Source of the DNA: DTWD01 sp963662965
Lineage (GTDB): Bacteria > Acidobacteriota > Vicinamibacteria > Vicinamibacterales > UBA8438
NCBI GenBank assembly: GCA_963662965.1
Contig: OY759970.1
Location: 3,410,001-3,474,000 of the forward strand
DNA length: 64,000 nt
Reading direction: 5' to 3'
The stretch's first letter is position 1. Each line of letters starts with the position of its first letter. The translations under genes were made by a program, and so were the position numbers. Positions 35,544 through 44,049 of the stretch are shown here, piece by piece. Under the pieces are notes generated by a model. The model had not been told where the DNA came from. It searched no databases and worked only from the letters and a program-made list of their open reading frames with translations.

Positions 35544-36495
35544 TGCCACCAATCCAGATCTCGTCATTGACGTCGATCGCCACGGTTCCCAGCTTGAAAA
35601 AAGCATTGCCCTTGTAGTCCACCAGTTGCCGAACAGCAAGCGTATTCGGATCGACCTCGGCGACGCGGGCGGCGGCCAGTTCACAGGGATCGGATCCTTC
35701 ACAGCGAGTGACGTGACCGGCGACGATCACCTTCCCATCGGGTCCCCAGCGCACGTTGTCGACGTTGAAGCCAACGGGGATCGGGTCGACCCGCACAGGG
35801 GTTTGGCCCCGCGACAGGCGCACCAGTGCTCGGTCACTCCAGCCGCCGACGTAGAACCACTCTCCGTCATCCGAGGAAACCAGGCCATTAGGACCGCGCA
35901 TCTGGCTACCCGGCACTTCGACCCAGCCAGTCGTGGGATGCCATTCCCAGAGTTCGCCGCCGGCGGTGTCGAAATTGGTGGCTCCGAGATAGCCACCGGG
36001 CAAGGCCGTAATGGAGTTGATGCGCCGGGTGCCTTCCGGCGCGGGGATGCAACCGATCCATTTCATGGTGGGAAGGGCGCCGCCGGCATTCAGCTCAAAG
36101 ACTTCGATGGCTTCGCGCGCGCCATGGCCAACCACGTACAGCGTATGGACGGTACCGCTGCCTTCCCGCAGGGTGAGTCCGTGTGGTTGAAAAACGTCGT
36201 TCGGGCCGGGGCAGGCGCGATAGGTGGCCCTGTCGTGCTGCGGTGCTAAGGCGCCCGCGGGAAAGATTTCCCGGGCGCTGTGGTCACGAATGTTAACCGC
36301 GTAGAGCGGGCCTTCCGAATCGGAGTATCGTCCGGAAGCGATTACCCAGCGGGTATCCGGAACCGCGTACAGGTCTTCGGGGTTGGTGGTACCGCACACG
36401 AACTTCACTGTGCCGTCTGGATCACAGGTCTGGGCGCTGAGAGCGTTCATGCTGAGAAGGCCCAACAAAGCGAGGGATAAGATCAATCGTGACAT
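35506..36495 (-). CDS. SMP-30/strictosidine-synthase-like propeller, exported
   Basis: A 329-residue secreted six-bladed propeller. The signal ends ALSAQTC. Marks: RWVIASGRYSDSEGPLYAVN, PNDVFQPHGLTLREGSGTVH, TLYVVGHGAREAIEVFELN, SQMRGPNGLVSSDDGEWFYV, FNVDNVRWGPDGKVIVAG and DEIWIGGINGSYGIARF. The layout is that of arylesterase/gluconolactonase-like propellers (PHGL, GPNGL, DN calcium-site positions). Enzyme class likely lactonase/esterase; substrate unknown. GGAGGTGA lies before the ATG. Confidence 0.75.
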   Translation of the reverse strand: MSRLILSLALLGLLSMNALSAQTCDPDGTVKFVCGTTNPEDLYAVPDTRWVIASGRYSDSEGPLYAVNIRDHSAREIFPAGALAPQHDRATYRACPGPNDVFQPHGLTLREGSGTVHTLYVVGHGAREAIEVFELNAGGALPTMKWIGCIPAPEGTRRINSITALPGGYLGATNFDTAGGELWEWHPTTGWVEVPGSQMRGPNGLVSSDDGEWFYVGGWSDRALVRLSRGQTPVRVDPIPVGFNVDNVRWGPDGKVIVAGHVTRCEGSDPCELAAARVAEVDPNTLAVRQLVDYKGNAFFKLGTVAIDVNDEIWIGGINGSYGIARFPR

Positions 36496-36643
36496 GACGT
36501 CACCTCCGTCGTTCTCGGGGATGTCCCATCTCCTGCCAAAACTCAGCGGCGGCTGGATTGACGACGACAGGCTACCATCTCTGACGACTCTGTCCGAGGG
36601 TGTCCATCCGTTAGGGTGTCAACTTTTTCGGCCCTTTCCTCTA

Positions 36644-36710
36644 CGCCGCGCACCCGCGTGACTAACCCCCGTCCCCGTTGAACCGCCCGGCACCTGGCGG
36701 TAGAATCGTG
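36644..36710 (+). repeat. Dispersed repeat, copy 7
   Basis: GCGCACCCGCGTGACTAACC then CCGTCCCCGTTGAACCGCCC, with the GGTAGAATCG end. It gives a false extension of the next gene. Confidence 0.85.
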
Positions 36711-36746
36711 TCCGTCACCTTTGTCGTCGAGAGGTATGGAACGGCC

Positions 36747-37187
36747 ATGAAGGAAGGTCTGAGCACACAGCTTTGGGTTAGCGTGTCCGTAATCGTGGTG
36801 TTCCTAATGGGGTTGGGCACAGGCGTTCTGCTCGATGCCAGATTTTCCGGTTCTGGGCGACCACCACTAAGAGGACTTGAGTCTGTCCGTGGACGACCAC
36901 CTGGGCGACCGCCTGGGCGACCACACATTTGGCATGAAAGGCGTGCTCCAAACAGGATGCTGCGTCGATTGGGAACCACGCTTGACCTTAGCGGGGAACA
37001 GACCGAACGCCTTCAAGCATTGTTCCGAACGCAGCGCGAGCAGTCCGGTGAGATTGGTCGTGACATGCGCCAACAATTGGACACCCGGAGAGAAGCGTTT
37101 CGAACTTCGGTCGCCGAAATCTTGACGCCGACACAGATGGAACTCTTCGAGGAAAGGTTCCGTGGCAGGCGCGGCCGCGCCGCGTGA
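36747..37187 (+). CDS. Spy/CpxP-like periplasmic protein
   Basis: A 146-residue protein with one N-terminal hydrophobic helix (VSVSVIVVFLMGLGTGVLL), a repeated Gly-Arg-Pro stretch (RGRPPGRPPGRP), then a helical LTxxQ domain: LDLSGEQTERLQALFRTQRE and EILTPTQMELFEERFRGR. The family binds metals or acts as a periplasmic chaperone. The start at 36747 removes a 23-residue extension that is translated from the upstream repeat. Its TGA stop lies inside the next repeat copy (GCGTGAGCC). Confidence 0.7.
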   Translation: MKEGLSTQLWVSVSVIVVFLMGLGTGVLLDARFSGSGRPPLRGLESVRGRPPGRPPGRPHIWHERRAPNRMLRRLGTTLDLSGEQTERLQALFRTQREQSGEIGRDMRQQLDTRREAFRTSVAEILTPTQMELFEERFRGRRGRAA

Positions 37188-37249
37188 GCCGTAACCCCCG
37201 TCTCCGTTGAGCTGCCCGCTGCTCCGCGCATTGAACCCCCTGCCAGCCA
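37181..37249 (+). repeat. Dispersed repeat, copy 8
   Basis: GCGTGAGCCGTAACCCCCGT with the core changed to CTCCGTTGAGCTGCCC, then GCGCATTGAACCCCCTGCCA. It abuts an IS-A fragment. Confidence 0.75.
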
Positions 37250-37352
37250 TGGGCGCTCGAACGCGCCGTCGCCCGCTTCGTCGACGACAGAGGTGGACCC
37301 CATCCTTCAGACAGCTCAGCGGCCAAATTAAGGTGAAGTCCGGGGTCATAGG

Positions 37353-38237
37353 TCAGGCCGCCTCGGGCTGTGATGGGGCGGGGTAACGCCCCGGTCCCGG
37401 AGTAGCCCCCAGAGTGTACGCCTCGTTGGGCGTCCGGTCCACGAGCGACGAGTGCGGCCGCCGCTCGTTGTAGAAATCGATCCACCAGCCGATGCCAGCC
37501 CGGGCATCTGAGGCGGTGGCGTACTCAGCCAGATAGATCTGCTCATATTTAAGCGAACGCCACAGCCGCTCGATGAAGACGTTATCCATCCAGCGGCCCT
37601 TGCCGTCCATTGAGATGTGGATCCCAGCGTCCGTGAGCACGTCGGTGAAGGCCAGACTCGTGAATTGGCTGCCTTGGTCGGTATTGAAGATCTCGGGGGA
37701 CCCGTAGCGGTCGAGCGCCTCGTGCAAGGGTTCGACACAGAAGCTGGAGTCGAGTGTGTTTGACAGCCTCCAGGCTAAGACCTTCCGGCTCGCCCAATCC
37801 ATGACCGCGACCAGGTAGAGAAAGCCGCGCGCCAGCGGAATGTAGGTCACGTCCGCACACCACACCTGATTCGGCCGCGTGATCGCCAGGTCGCGCAGCA
37901 GGTATGGGTAGATCCGGTGCTCCGGGTGCGGCTGAGACGTCCGGGGCCGTTGGAAGATCGCCTGCAGGCCCAAGCGCCGCATCAGGCGCCGGACTCGCTT
38001 GCGGCTGACCCATGTCTCCTGGCGCCGGAGCCAGCGTGTCATCTGCCGCGAGCCGTAGAACGGCGTCTCCAGAAACTGCTCGTCAATTCGCCGCAGCAGC
38101 TGCACATTGAACAGGCTCTCGTCCTTGCCTTCGTAGTAGAACGACGAGCGGGCGATCGATACCAGCCGACACTGGCGGGTGAGGCTGAGCGCGACGTCAT
38201 CGGGATCAACCATCGCGACCCTCCGGCCGTGGCTCAA
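37353..38237 (-). CDS. IS-C transposase OrfB
   Basis: 294 residues. N-terminal HTH_21 (FYGSRQMTRWLRRQETWVSR), then the rve core with Asp in VWCADVTYIPLARGF, Asp in FNTDQGSQFTS and Glu in NVFIERLWRSLKYE, ending with the family tail RRPHSSLVDRTPNEAY. The start is a TTG within the OrfA stop (GTTGA). Intact. Confidence 0.85.
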   Translation of the reverse strand: MSHGRRVAMVDPDDVALSLTRQCRLVSIARSSFYYEGKDESLFNVQLLRRIDEQFLETPFYGSRQMTRWLRRQETWVSRKRVRRLMRRLGLQAIFQRPRTSQPHPEHRIYPYLLRDLAITRPNQVWCADVTYIPLARGFLYLVAVMDWASRKVLAWRLSNTLDSSFCVEPLHEALDRYGSPEIFNTDQGSQFTSLAFTDVLTDAGIHISMDGKGRWMDNVFIERLWRSLKYEQIYLAEYATASDARAGIGWWIDFYNERRPHSSLVDRTPNEAYTLGATPGPGRYPAPSQPEAA

Positions 38238-38518
38238 CGACCGAAGGCCTTGGACAAAAAATCCCGTTCGATCACCAGCTCGCCCACCTTCGCTCGTAAC
38301 TCTTTGATCTCGGCCTCTCGAGCGGCCTCCTGGTGCTCGTGCTTGCCTGAGAAGCCCGCCAGCACTTGTTCGCGGGCGTGCTTCTTCCAGTTCGCGATTA
38401 GATTCGGGTGGACGTCGTAACGAGAAGCCAGCTCCGCCATCGTCGCCTCTTCCCGGAGCGCCTCCAGCGCGACTTTTGCCTTCAGCTCAACCGGGTAGCT
38501 CCGTCTCTTGCGTGGCAT
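38234..38518 (-). CDS. IS-C transposase OrfA
   Basis: 94 residues: basic MPRKRRSYPVELKAKVALEA, HTH MAELASRYDVHPNLIANWKK, and a C-terminal helix KVGELVIERDFLSKAFGR. It overlaps OrfB. Confidence 0.85.
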   Translation of the reverse strand: MPRKRRSYPVELKAKVALEALREEATMAELASRYDVHPNLIANWKKHAREQVLAGFSGKHEHQEAAREAEIKELRAKVGELVIERDFLSKAFGR

Positions 38519-38944
38519 TCCAGATTCCTCCTGTCGGATCTGGACTCCACCTTAACAACCTGTCCGAAAATCGGGGTCCACCTCTGACTACAACCGCCGC
38601 CGCCTACACGAAGCCCTCGACAACGTCACCCCAGCCGACGTGTATGAGGGGCGGCGGTCGGCCATCCTCGCTCGACGGGCACAGATCAAACGGAGGACAC
38701 TGGCACAGCGGAAACAGGAGAATCTACACGTCACCAGATTCGTTCACCGGCGGGAAGTCTCTCTGCAGAAACGGGCTCGGCGGTCTCGATTCGTTTGACG
38801 ACGTACACTGAATCGTGATCCAAGGCGGTTCAACTTCACTCGTTCCGACCAACTATTGGATGCCTCTTTCACCCGGCACCCACGGCGAGCGCGGCACCAT
38901 CGGCCGACCAGAGTTTCTGGAGGCGGTTCTTAGGAGTGATCGAA

Positions 38945-39619
38945 ATGGGCGATGGCACGCCGACTGCTGACGACCGCTACCCCGTGTTCAACTTCGAGGC
39001 GCTGCGATTGATGATGGGCATCATCGCGATCTCGATGCCATGGGTCGTGTATTGGATCGCCGGAGATCCGGATCTTGAGTCCATCAGCGCCTCGTACCAC
39101 ACAAAAGCGCAAGACGCACTGGTGGGCATGCTGTTTGTCGTTGGTGCGTTCCTGCTTGCGTACCGTGGGCGATCGAGGCCACAGGGTTTCGCTCGAGCAC
39201 CCGTAAGCCAGACGCATGACCAGCTCCTGCAGGTGGGAGCAATTGCCGCCATTGTGGTTGCGACGTTTCCTACCTCGACGTCGGCGATACGCGTTGGAAC
39301 CAGCTACATCCACTACGCGGCAGCGATTGTCTTGTTCTCCGTGTTTGTCTTTTTCTGCTATGAGTTCCGGAAAGCGACGAAGGACGGAACCGATATCGAG
39401 AAAAAACGTAGCCCCTACTATGTCGTGTGCGGAATCGCTATGGCCGCTGCCATGCTGTTCATCGTGATCGTCCGGCTTGCTGAGGTGCCCGCTGACCTAG
39501 GTTTGGTGTTTTGGGGCGAGGCCGCAGCTCTCACTTTTTTCGGTGTTGCGTGGATCATCTCGGGAAAGGCGGTGCCTTATCTATCTATTGCGCCCCCGGT
39601 TTTCTTGGACACGGATTAA
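38945..39619 (+). CDS. Multi-spanning membrane protein, 3' end replaced by IS-B
   Basis: About 225 residues with six or more hydrophobic segments (LMMGIIAISMPWVVYWIAG, ALVGMLFVVGAFLLAYRG, AIAAIVVATFPTSTSAIRVG, AIVLFSVFVFFCYEF, IAMAAAMLFIVIVRLAE, FWGEAAALTFFGVAWIISG). Family not assigned; the layout recalls uncharacterised DUF998-like proteins. The ATG at 38945 is preferred to the GTG at 38936 because AGGAG is then eight bases away. The last ~11 residues come from the IS-B end, so the native C-terminus is lost. Confidence 0.65.
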   Translation: MGDGTPTADDRYPVFNFEALRLMMGIIAISMPWVVYWIAGDPDLESISASYHTKAQDALVGMLFVVGAFLLAYRGRSRPQGFARAPVSQTHDQLLQVGAIAAIVVATFPTSTSAIRVGTSYIHYAAAIVLFSVFVFFCYEFRKATKDGTDIEKKRSPYYVVCGIAMAAAMLFIVIVRLAEVPADLGLVFWGEAAALTFFGVAWIISGKAVPYLSIAPPVFLDTD

Positions 39620-39630
39620 GGGAGAATCTG

Positions 39631-40065
39631 ATGTCCAAGGAGGTAGCGGGAATGGTTCAGTCGAGGAGGGTGCAGGGAGCTGGGTCGGCGCGGACGGAGG
39701 GAGCCCGAAGGGCGACCGGAGTCGGCGCCGACGCTGCGGCGGCTGGGGCCCGGGCCTTGGCGCCCGGGCAGCGGTGGAGTGCGAGCCGGAAGCGGGACGT
39801 GGTGCTGCGGCTGCTGTGCGGCGAGTCACTCGACGCGGTCTCGCGTGCAGTCGGGGTGGAGATCTATCGGCTGGAGGAGTGGAAGGCGCGGGCGTTGGCC
39901 GGTCTCGAACTCGGGCTGAAGGAGCAGGCCGGTGAACCGGTAGCCGCAGTGCTGGATGCCGCCAAGCGACACATTGGGGCACTGTCGATGGAGAACGAAC
40001 TGCTGCGGGCGCGTGCCCGCGCGGCGGAGCGTCGCCTCCCTTTGGCGACGCGGAGGTCGCGATGA
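39631..40065 (+). CDS. IS-B OrfA, copy 2
   Basis: I saw no residue difference from the OrfA of copy 1 (144 residues, HTH plus terminal helix). Overlaps OrfB as ATGA. Confidence 0.8.
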   Translation: MSKEVAGMVQSRRVQGAGSARTEGARRATGVGADAAAAGARALAPGQRWSASRKRDVVLRLLCGESLDAVSRAVGVEIYRLEEWKARALAGLELGLKEQAGEPVAAVLDAAKRHIGALSMENELLRARARAAERRLPLATRRSR

Positions 40066-40964
40066 TGAGCGCAACGACCTCCGCGACCACGGGGCGGCGC
40101 TATGGTCTCGAACGGGTGTGTCGGACGTGGGAGAGGTCGCGCGCGGCGCTCTACGCGCGGCGGGCGCGTGCGCAGTGCCGAAAGCGGGGTGCTGGCCCGG
40201 CGCGCCGCGGGCCGACGCCCGCGCTGTCGGATGCGCAGCTTTTGGCGGCCATTCGCAGCGACCTGACCCGGTCACCGTTCCAGGGCGAGGGCCATCGCAA
40301 GGTCCACGCGCGGCTGCGGATTCTCGACGGGATCCGCGTGTCCCGGACGCGGGTGTTGCGTGTGATGCGCGCGCAGGGGCTGCTCTCACCCCACCGCGGG
40401 CGGCAGGGTGACCCGAAAGCGCACGACGGGACGATTGTCACTTCGGCGCCTCAGGTGATGTGGGGCACCGACGGCGTACGGGTGTTCACCGTGGAGGACG
40501 GCTGGGTCTGGACCTTCGCGGCGGTGGACCACTGGAACGCCGAGTGCGTGGGCTGGCATGTGTGCAAGGTGGGGAGCCGTTTTGCCGCCCTCGAGCCGAT
40601 CGCGCAAGGGCTCGGGCGACGCGACGGCTCGGTCGAGGCGGACGTGGCCCGCGGCTTGGCGCTACGGATGGACCACCGCAGCCAGTATCTGTCAGACCAC
40701 TTCCTCAACCAGGTCCGCTACTGGGGCATCCACCCCAGCTTCGGCTTCCTCGAAGAGCCGGAAACCAACGGGGTCGTCGAGCGCTGGAATCGCACGCTCA
40801 AGGAGCAAGCGATCTACGGCCGGGTCTTTCACACCCTCGCCGACGTGCGCGCCGCCATCGCTGCGTTCGTCGAACGCGACAACCAGTGCTGGCGCCTCGA
40901 AAAGCTGGCGTATCGCACGCCACTCGAAGCGCGCGAGCAATACGAGCTACGCCATGCCGCGTAG
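40062..40964 (+). CDS. IS-B OrfB, copy 2, with altered catalytic motif
   Basis: Differs from copy 1 by three residues: Ser to Ala near residue 29, Val to Ile near 266, and Gly to Arg in the second catalytic motif, which reads RMDHRSQYLSDHF instead of RMDHGSQY. The Gly after the catalytic Asp-x is strongly conserved in this transposase class, so this copy may be weak or inactive. Confidence 0.8.
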   Translation: MMSATTSATTGRRYGLERVCRTWERSRAALYARRARAQCRKRGAGPARRGPTPALSDAQLLAAIRSDLTRSPFQGEGHRKVHARLRILDGIRVSRTRVLRVMRAQGLLSPHRGRQGDPKAHDGTIVTSAPQVMWGTDGVRVFTVEDGWVWTFAAVDHWNAECVGWHVCKVGSRFAALEPIAQGLGRRDGSVEADVARGLALRMDHRSQYLSDHFLNQVRYWGIHPSFGFLEEPETNGVVERWNRTLKEQAIYGRVFHTLADVRAAIAAFVERDNQCWRLEKLAYRTPLEAREQYELRHAA

Positions 40965-41000
40965 CGCAAACGTGTGTCCAAGAAACCGGGTGCGGTACAG

Positions 41001-41144
41001 GCTGAAGAAAATGGGCGTTGGCAACTGAGCCCTGAAAAGGGCGCGTCCGCTGAATCCGCGCTGCTAGGATATCCAGTGCCATCCAACATCCGCATCGTCC
41101 TGAACTGGTTCGAGGAACTCAAAGAGCGCGTGCCCGTTCCGTAG
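41001..41144 (+). pseudogene. Ser/Thr kinase (TolB-type) C-terminal fragment
   Basis: Open from the IS-B edge: AEENGRWQLSPEKGASAESA then SNIRIVLNWFEELKERVPVP and a stop. The closing VLNWFEELK-x-x-VP is the usual end of Acidobacterial kinases with WD40/TolB repeats. Two kinase heads lie upstream at 34437 and 35382. Confidence 0.6.
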
Positions 41145-41246
41145 CCTGTCCCAAAATCAGGTGTTTGTCCCAAGCCGATTCTGGTCACTGTAAAAGCACC
41201 AAAATCGGGGCGAAAGTCAGGTTACCGTCAAAGGGGTTTGTCCCAC

Positions 41247-41466
41247 GCTTGATGGCACCTTCCCGTTGTTGATCCATCGCGCCGCAGTCGACTTGGACAC
41301 ACACCACTACTCGGCCGCCTGACGGACTGTCAAACCGTTCGGTAATGACGCCGGCCTGCGAAGCCTCGGCCGCGCGAGCTTCTTTCCTTGCTGCTTCGCT
41401 CGAGCTAATCCAGCCAGGACTCGCTCAGCGATGCGAGCCCGCTCAAACTCGGCGATGGCTCCGAGA
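41247..41466 (-). pseudogene. Serine recombinase (resolvase) C-terminal fragment
   Basis: Minus strand encodes LGAIAEFERARIAERVLAGL, ARAKQQGKKLARPRLRRP, then GLTVRQAAE, a TAG stop, and WCVSKSTAARWINNGKVP. These are the catalytic-domain helix E and HTH of a resolvase/invertase. It starts at the IS6 edge (41466), so IS6 removed the N-terminal catalytic part. Inactive. Confidence 0.75.
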
Positions 41467-42263
41467 GGCACTGTCAAGTTGAGACGGTAGCTGGCAGTGT
41501 AGAGCGATGACCAACCACGCGCCGAGCGACCACGGCTATCGATTCCCGCCCGAGATCATCAGTCACGCCGTCTGGCTCTACCACCGCTTTTGTCTCAGCT
41601 TCCGCGATGCGGAAGACCTGCGCGCTCAGCGCGGGGTCACCGTGACCTACGAGACGATGCGGCAGTGGTGTTGCACGTTTGGCCCGGCGTATGCGCGGCG
41701 CCGGCGGGGTCGGATGGGCGACACGTGGCATCTCGATGAGCTGTGCGTGAACATCCAGGGGCGGCAGCAGGCTCTCTGGCGGGTGGTTGACGAGGACGGC
41801 GACATGCTCGACATCCTCGTGCAATCTCGGCGCAATCGGCGGGCGGCGGTGCGGTTCTTTCGTAAATTGCTGAAGGGCCAAGGCCGGCCGCCGCGCCGGC
41901 TGATCACCGACAAGCTGCGCAGCTACCCGGCGGCCTGTCGGACCGTGATGCCGTCGGTGATCCACGGCACGGACCGCTATGCGAACAACCGAGCCGAAGT
42001 GTCCCACCAACCGACGCGGCAACGTGAGCAGCAGATGCGTCGATGCAAGTCCGCCGCCCACCTGCAACGCTTCGCGTCCGTTCACGGGCTCGTCCTGCAT
42101 CTCTTCCGAGTCGGTCGACATCTACTGCGATCGGTGCACCACCGCATGCTCCGACCGCGGGCGTTCGCTGAGTGGAATGCGGTGACGGGTGCTTGCTGAA
42201 CGATGGTGGACGCCGAGCCATCGAGGCCTCGTCACGACCGCTTCTCCTCAACGTGACAGTACC
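41467..42263 (+). mobile_element. IS6-family insertion sequence
   Basis: About 797 bp; inverted ends GGCACTGTCAAGTTGAG and GGTACTGTCACGTTGAG (15 of 17). No 8-bp duplication is seen. It truncates a resolvase remnant on the left and a dispersed repeat on the right. Confidence 0.8.
41507..42199 (+). CDS. IS6-family transposase
   Basis: 230 residues: GYRFPPEIISHAVWLYHRF, LSFRDAEDLRAQRGVTVTYE, then DDE residues in WHLDELCVNIQGR (Asp), LITDKLRSYPAA (Asp) and NNRAEVSHQPTRQRE (Glu). Normal family length. Copies of this family form cointegrates and often carry adjacent deletions, in line with its flanks. Confidence 0.9.
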   Translation: MTNHAPSDHGYRFPPEIISHAVWLYHRFCLSFRDAEDLRAQRGVTVTYETMRQWCCTFGPAYARRRRGRMGDTWHLDELCVNIQGRQQALWRVVDEDGDMLDILVQSRRNRRAAVRFFRKLLKGQGRPPRRLITDKLRSYPAACRTVMPSVIHGTDRYANNRAEVSHQPTRQREQQMRRCKSAAHLQRFASVHGLVLHLFRVGRHLLRSVHHRMLRPRAFAEWNAVTGAC

Positions 42264-42494
42264 TCCCGACCCGCTACTTTTGGCGCGGGATCCACAAATC
42301 GGTCACCACCCCCCGATTGCATCCTCAGTCTGCGAGCGGGAGGGTGCGTCCTCGTCCTCTACGGGGTGCATCCAAGCCCTCCCCGTTGAACCGCTCGCCG
42401 CGCCGCGCACCCGGACCGTGGAACCGTTGATTTTGTAGCGGGCTACAAAAAGAGAAAGCTCGGACATCGCGAGGAAAGTGGCGTCCCCAAGCGG
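42264..42494 (+). repeat. Dispersed repeat, copy 9 (long, compound form)
   Basis: Contains a decayed palindrome (ACTTTTGGCGCGGGATCCAC), the GCATCCTC...GAGGGTGC stem, core CCTCCCCGTTGAACCGC, and a second palindrome TTTTGTAGC-GG-GCTACAAAA (42431-42450). It ends with GCTCGGACATCGCGAGGAAA, shared with 52553-52590. Confidence 0.8.
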
Positions 42495-42559
42495 CTTCGA
42501 TACAGCTTTGCATCGTCGAGATCCGAGGGGTAGTGCGGGCGGCCTAGCCTTCCTTGCCC

Positions 42560-43210
42560 CTAGTGTGTCGCCTTCTCTTCCGCACGCGCTCCAGACAAAA
42601 TGTTACCGATGGCGTAGTTGCCCTCGTGGCACGCGTACTCGTAGAGCTGTTCGCCGAGCGCCGTCATCGGTATCGCCGCGGTCCAAGACGCGCTGTACTC
42701 CGTCGGGTCGGTGACAGTGATCTGATAGTTCATTGTATCGGCCGAGGTCCGTGTGAACCGCTCGACCACTGTCGTATGGCGACCGGCACCGAACGTCGTG
42801 CGGGTGCGGTCTGCCGCCTTGGACGTCAGGTTCCTAGTCTCGACGATCAACGTGTCGCCCTCCCACCATCCACGCGAATCGCCGAGCCATTGCTTGATGT
42901 CGGAGTCGAGGTGGTGCCGCCGATCCAGCGGGATGATGCGCGCATCGTGGATCATCTCGACCAGCACGACAACGTGGTCAGGCGTCTGAAAGATCTGGTA
43001 GTTGTGGTTGTAGAAGCCCGGCATCATCGACCCAGGCAACCCGCGAGAGATGCACCGATCGTACGCGCTGCGGTTCTCGTAGGAATCGGTCGAGTGAGCG
43101 GCCCGGTCCGCCGCGTGGTCCGCGCGGCGCCGTGCCTCCGTCCGCGTCACCGGTGGGAGCCGCCCATCGGCCGGGTCGATGATCAGCGACGTCCTCTCCA
43201 CGCACAACAA
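42560..43210 (-). pseudogene. DPPDGR-family gene lacking its 5' part
   Basis: 216 residues from a chance start: TSLIIDPADGRLPPVTRTEA, GLPGSMMPGFYNHNYQIFQ, WEGDTLIVETRNLTSKAADR, YEYACHEGNYAIGNILSGAR. The C-terminus is complete, but signal peptide and PDLQGVW region are missing. The break lies within about 20 bp of the palindrome at 43222. Confidence 0.8.
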
Positions 43211-43221
43211 CGAACGGTCTG

Positions 43222-43256
43222 GCGTCTAGCCTAGCGCGGAGCGCTAGGCTAGACGC
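43222..43256. repeat. Perfect palindrome built from two repeat end motifs
   Basis: Arms GCGTCTAGCCTAGCGC and GCGCTAGGCTAGACGC (16 bp, no mismatch) around GGA. Each arm is the GCGCTAGGCTAGAC end motif of the dispersed repeat, in opposite orientations. Confidence 0.85.
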
Positions 43257-43369
43257 GCACTGATACGAAGGGCGGCCCCGACAGGCCGCCATTGAACTTA
43301 TTCACGCACGACCGTGAGATTCCCACTCACCGGTCAATTTGATAGACACTGGGGAAAGTACGTTGAAGA

Positions 43370-43801
43370 TCAACTGATGCCCAACTGCGACAGCATCGTG
43401 TTCAAATCGAAATACTGACGTGTTGACGCGACCTTGCCACCTTCCATCTCGTTCACCATGATCGCACGCATACTGAAACTCTTTCCGGTTGCCGGAACTT
43501 CTCCGTTCGGTGTTAGCATCGGGCCAGTCTGAGTTCCATTCCACGTTACTTCGATGATTACCGAGTTACCGCTTACACAGGCGCCGTGAAATGTCGCCTT
43601 CGAGTCTGGAAATCCGGCTCCCCATGCCTTCCAGATATCTAGGACCGCCGCAATGCCCTCAGCCTTACGATGGGTCGCAACTTCATCATAAACGTAGCCC
43701 GGCGTGACGCTCGCAGCCACCTTGCTCCAGTCTTTCTCGTTGAAGCCAATAATCGGTTCTTTCGCTGCATCAATGATTTGGTCAGACAATGTCCCCTCCA
43801 T
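43370..43801 (-). CDS. SnoaL-like (NTF2-fold) protein
   Basis: About 140 residues: IIDAAKEPIIGFNEKDWSKV, TPGYVYDEVATHRKAEGI, FPDSKATFHGACVSGNSVII, EVTWNGTQTGPMLTPNGEVP and ASTRQYFDLNTMLSQLG. This is the ester-cyclase-like SnoaL group. Catalytic class unknown; cytoplasmic, no signal. A TTG at 43788 preceded by GGAGGGG may be the true start (LSDQIIDAA), with the ATG at 43801 as the alternative. Lower GC than the DPPDGR genes. Confidence 0.75.
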   Translation of the reverse strand: MEGTLSDQIIDAAKEPIIGFNEKDWSKVAASVTPGYVYDEVATHRKAEGIAAVLDIWKAWGAGFPDSKATFHGACVSGNSVIIEVTWNGTQTGPMLTPNGEVPATGKSFSMRAIMVNEMEGGKVASTRQYFDLNTMLSQLGIS

Positions 43802-44049
43802 GCGTAAGAAAGTTGCCTACCGTAGTTTGATCGGTCAGGATTGTCAATGGAGTTCAAGTCGACGCCACTTTCCTCAGAAATACTCCCAACTCACACGCTG
43901 TCACGCACACCTTCACGTTGGACTCAGTTGATGGTGACTCCTGGTGGGTCTCGATCCGGACTCAAGCTACCGTTGGGTCGTTTATACAAAATGCGCCCAT
44001 GTAGCTCATCTGCTGATGTGATCGCCAGGGCCTCGTGCATAAACGTGGG

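Larger units (their letters stand above)
37289..38585 (-). mobile_element. IS3-family insertion sequence (IS-C)
   Basis: 1297 bp, ends AGAGGTGGACCCC in inverted orientation, flanked by the 3-bp target duplication GAC (37286-37288 and 38586-38588). Two overlapping ORFs. Related to IS-D at 51225. Confidence 0.9.
37250..38807 (+). pseudogene. IS-A OrfB fragment split by IS-C (nested insertion)
   Basis: Left piece 37250-37288 encodes WALERAVARFVDD. Right piece 38586-38807 continues YNRRRLHEALDNVTPADVYE then GRRSAILARRAQIKRRTLAQ and ends RRSRFV with the IS-A right end. The two join in frame across IS-C once the 3-bp duplication GAC is removed. This is the 3' end of the IS seen at 20103, in the opposite orientation. 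Confidence 0.85.
39589..40999 (+). mobile_element. IS-B, copy 2
   Basis: Same 1411 bp as copy 1 at 27783. Its left flank is the membrane gene, its right flank a kinase tail fragment, and no target duplication is visible, so a deletion next to the element is likely. Confidence 0.85.
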
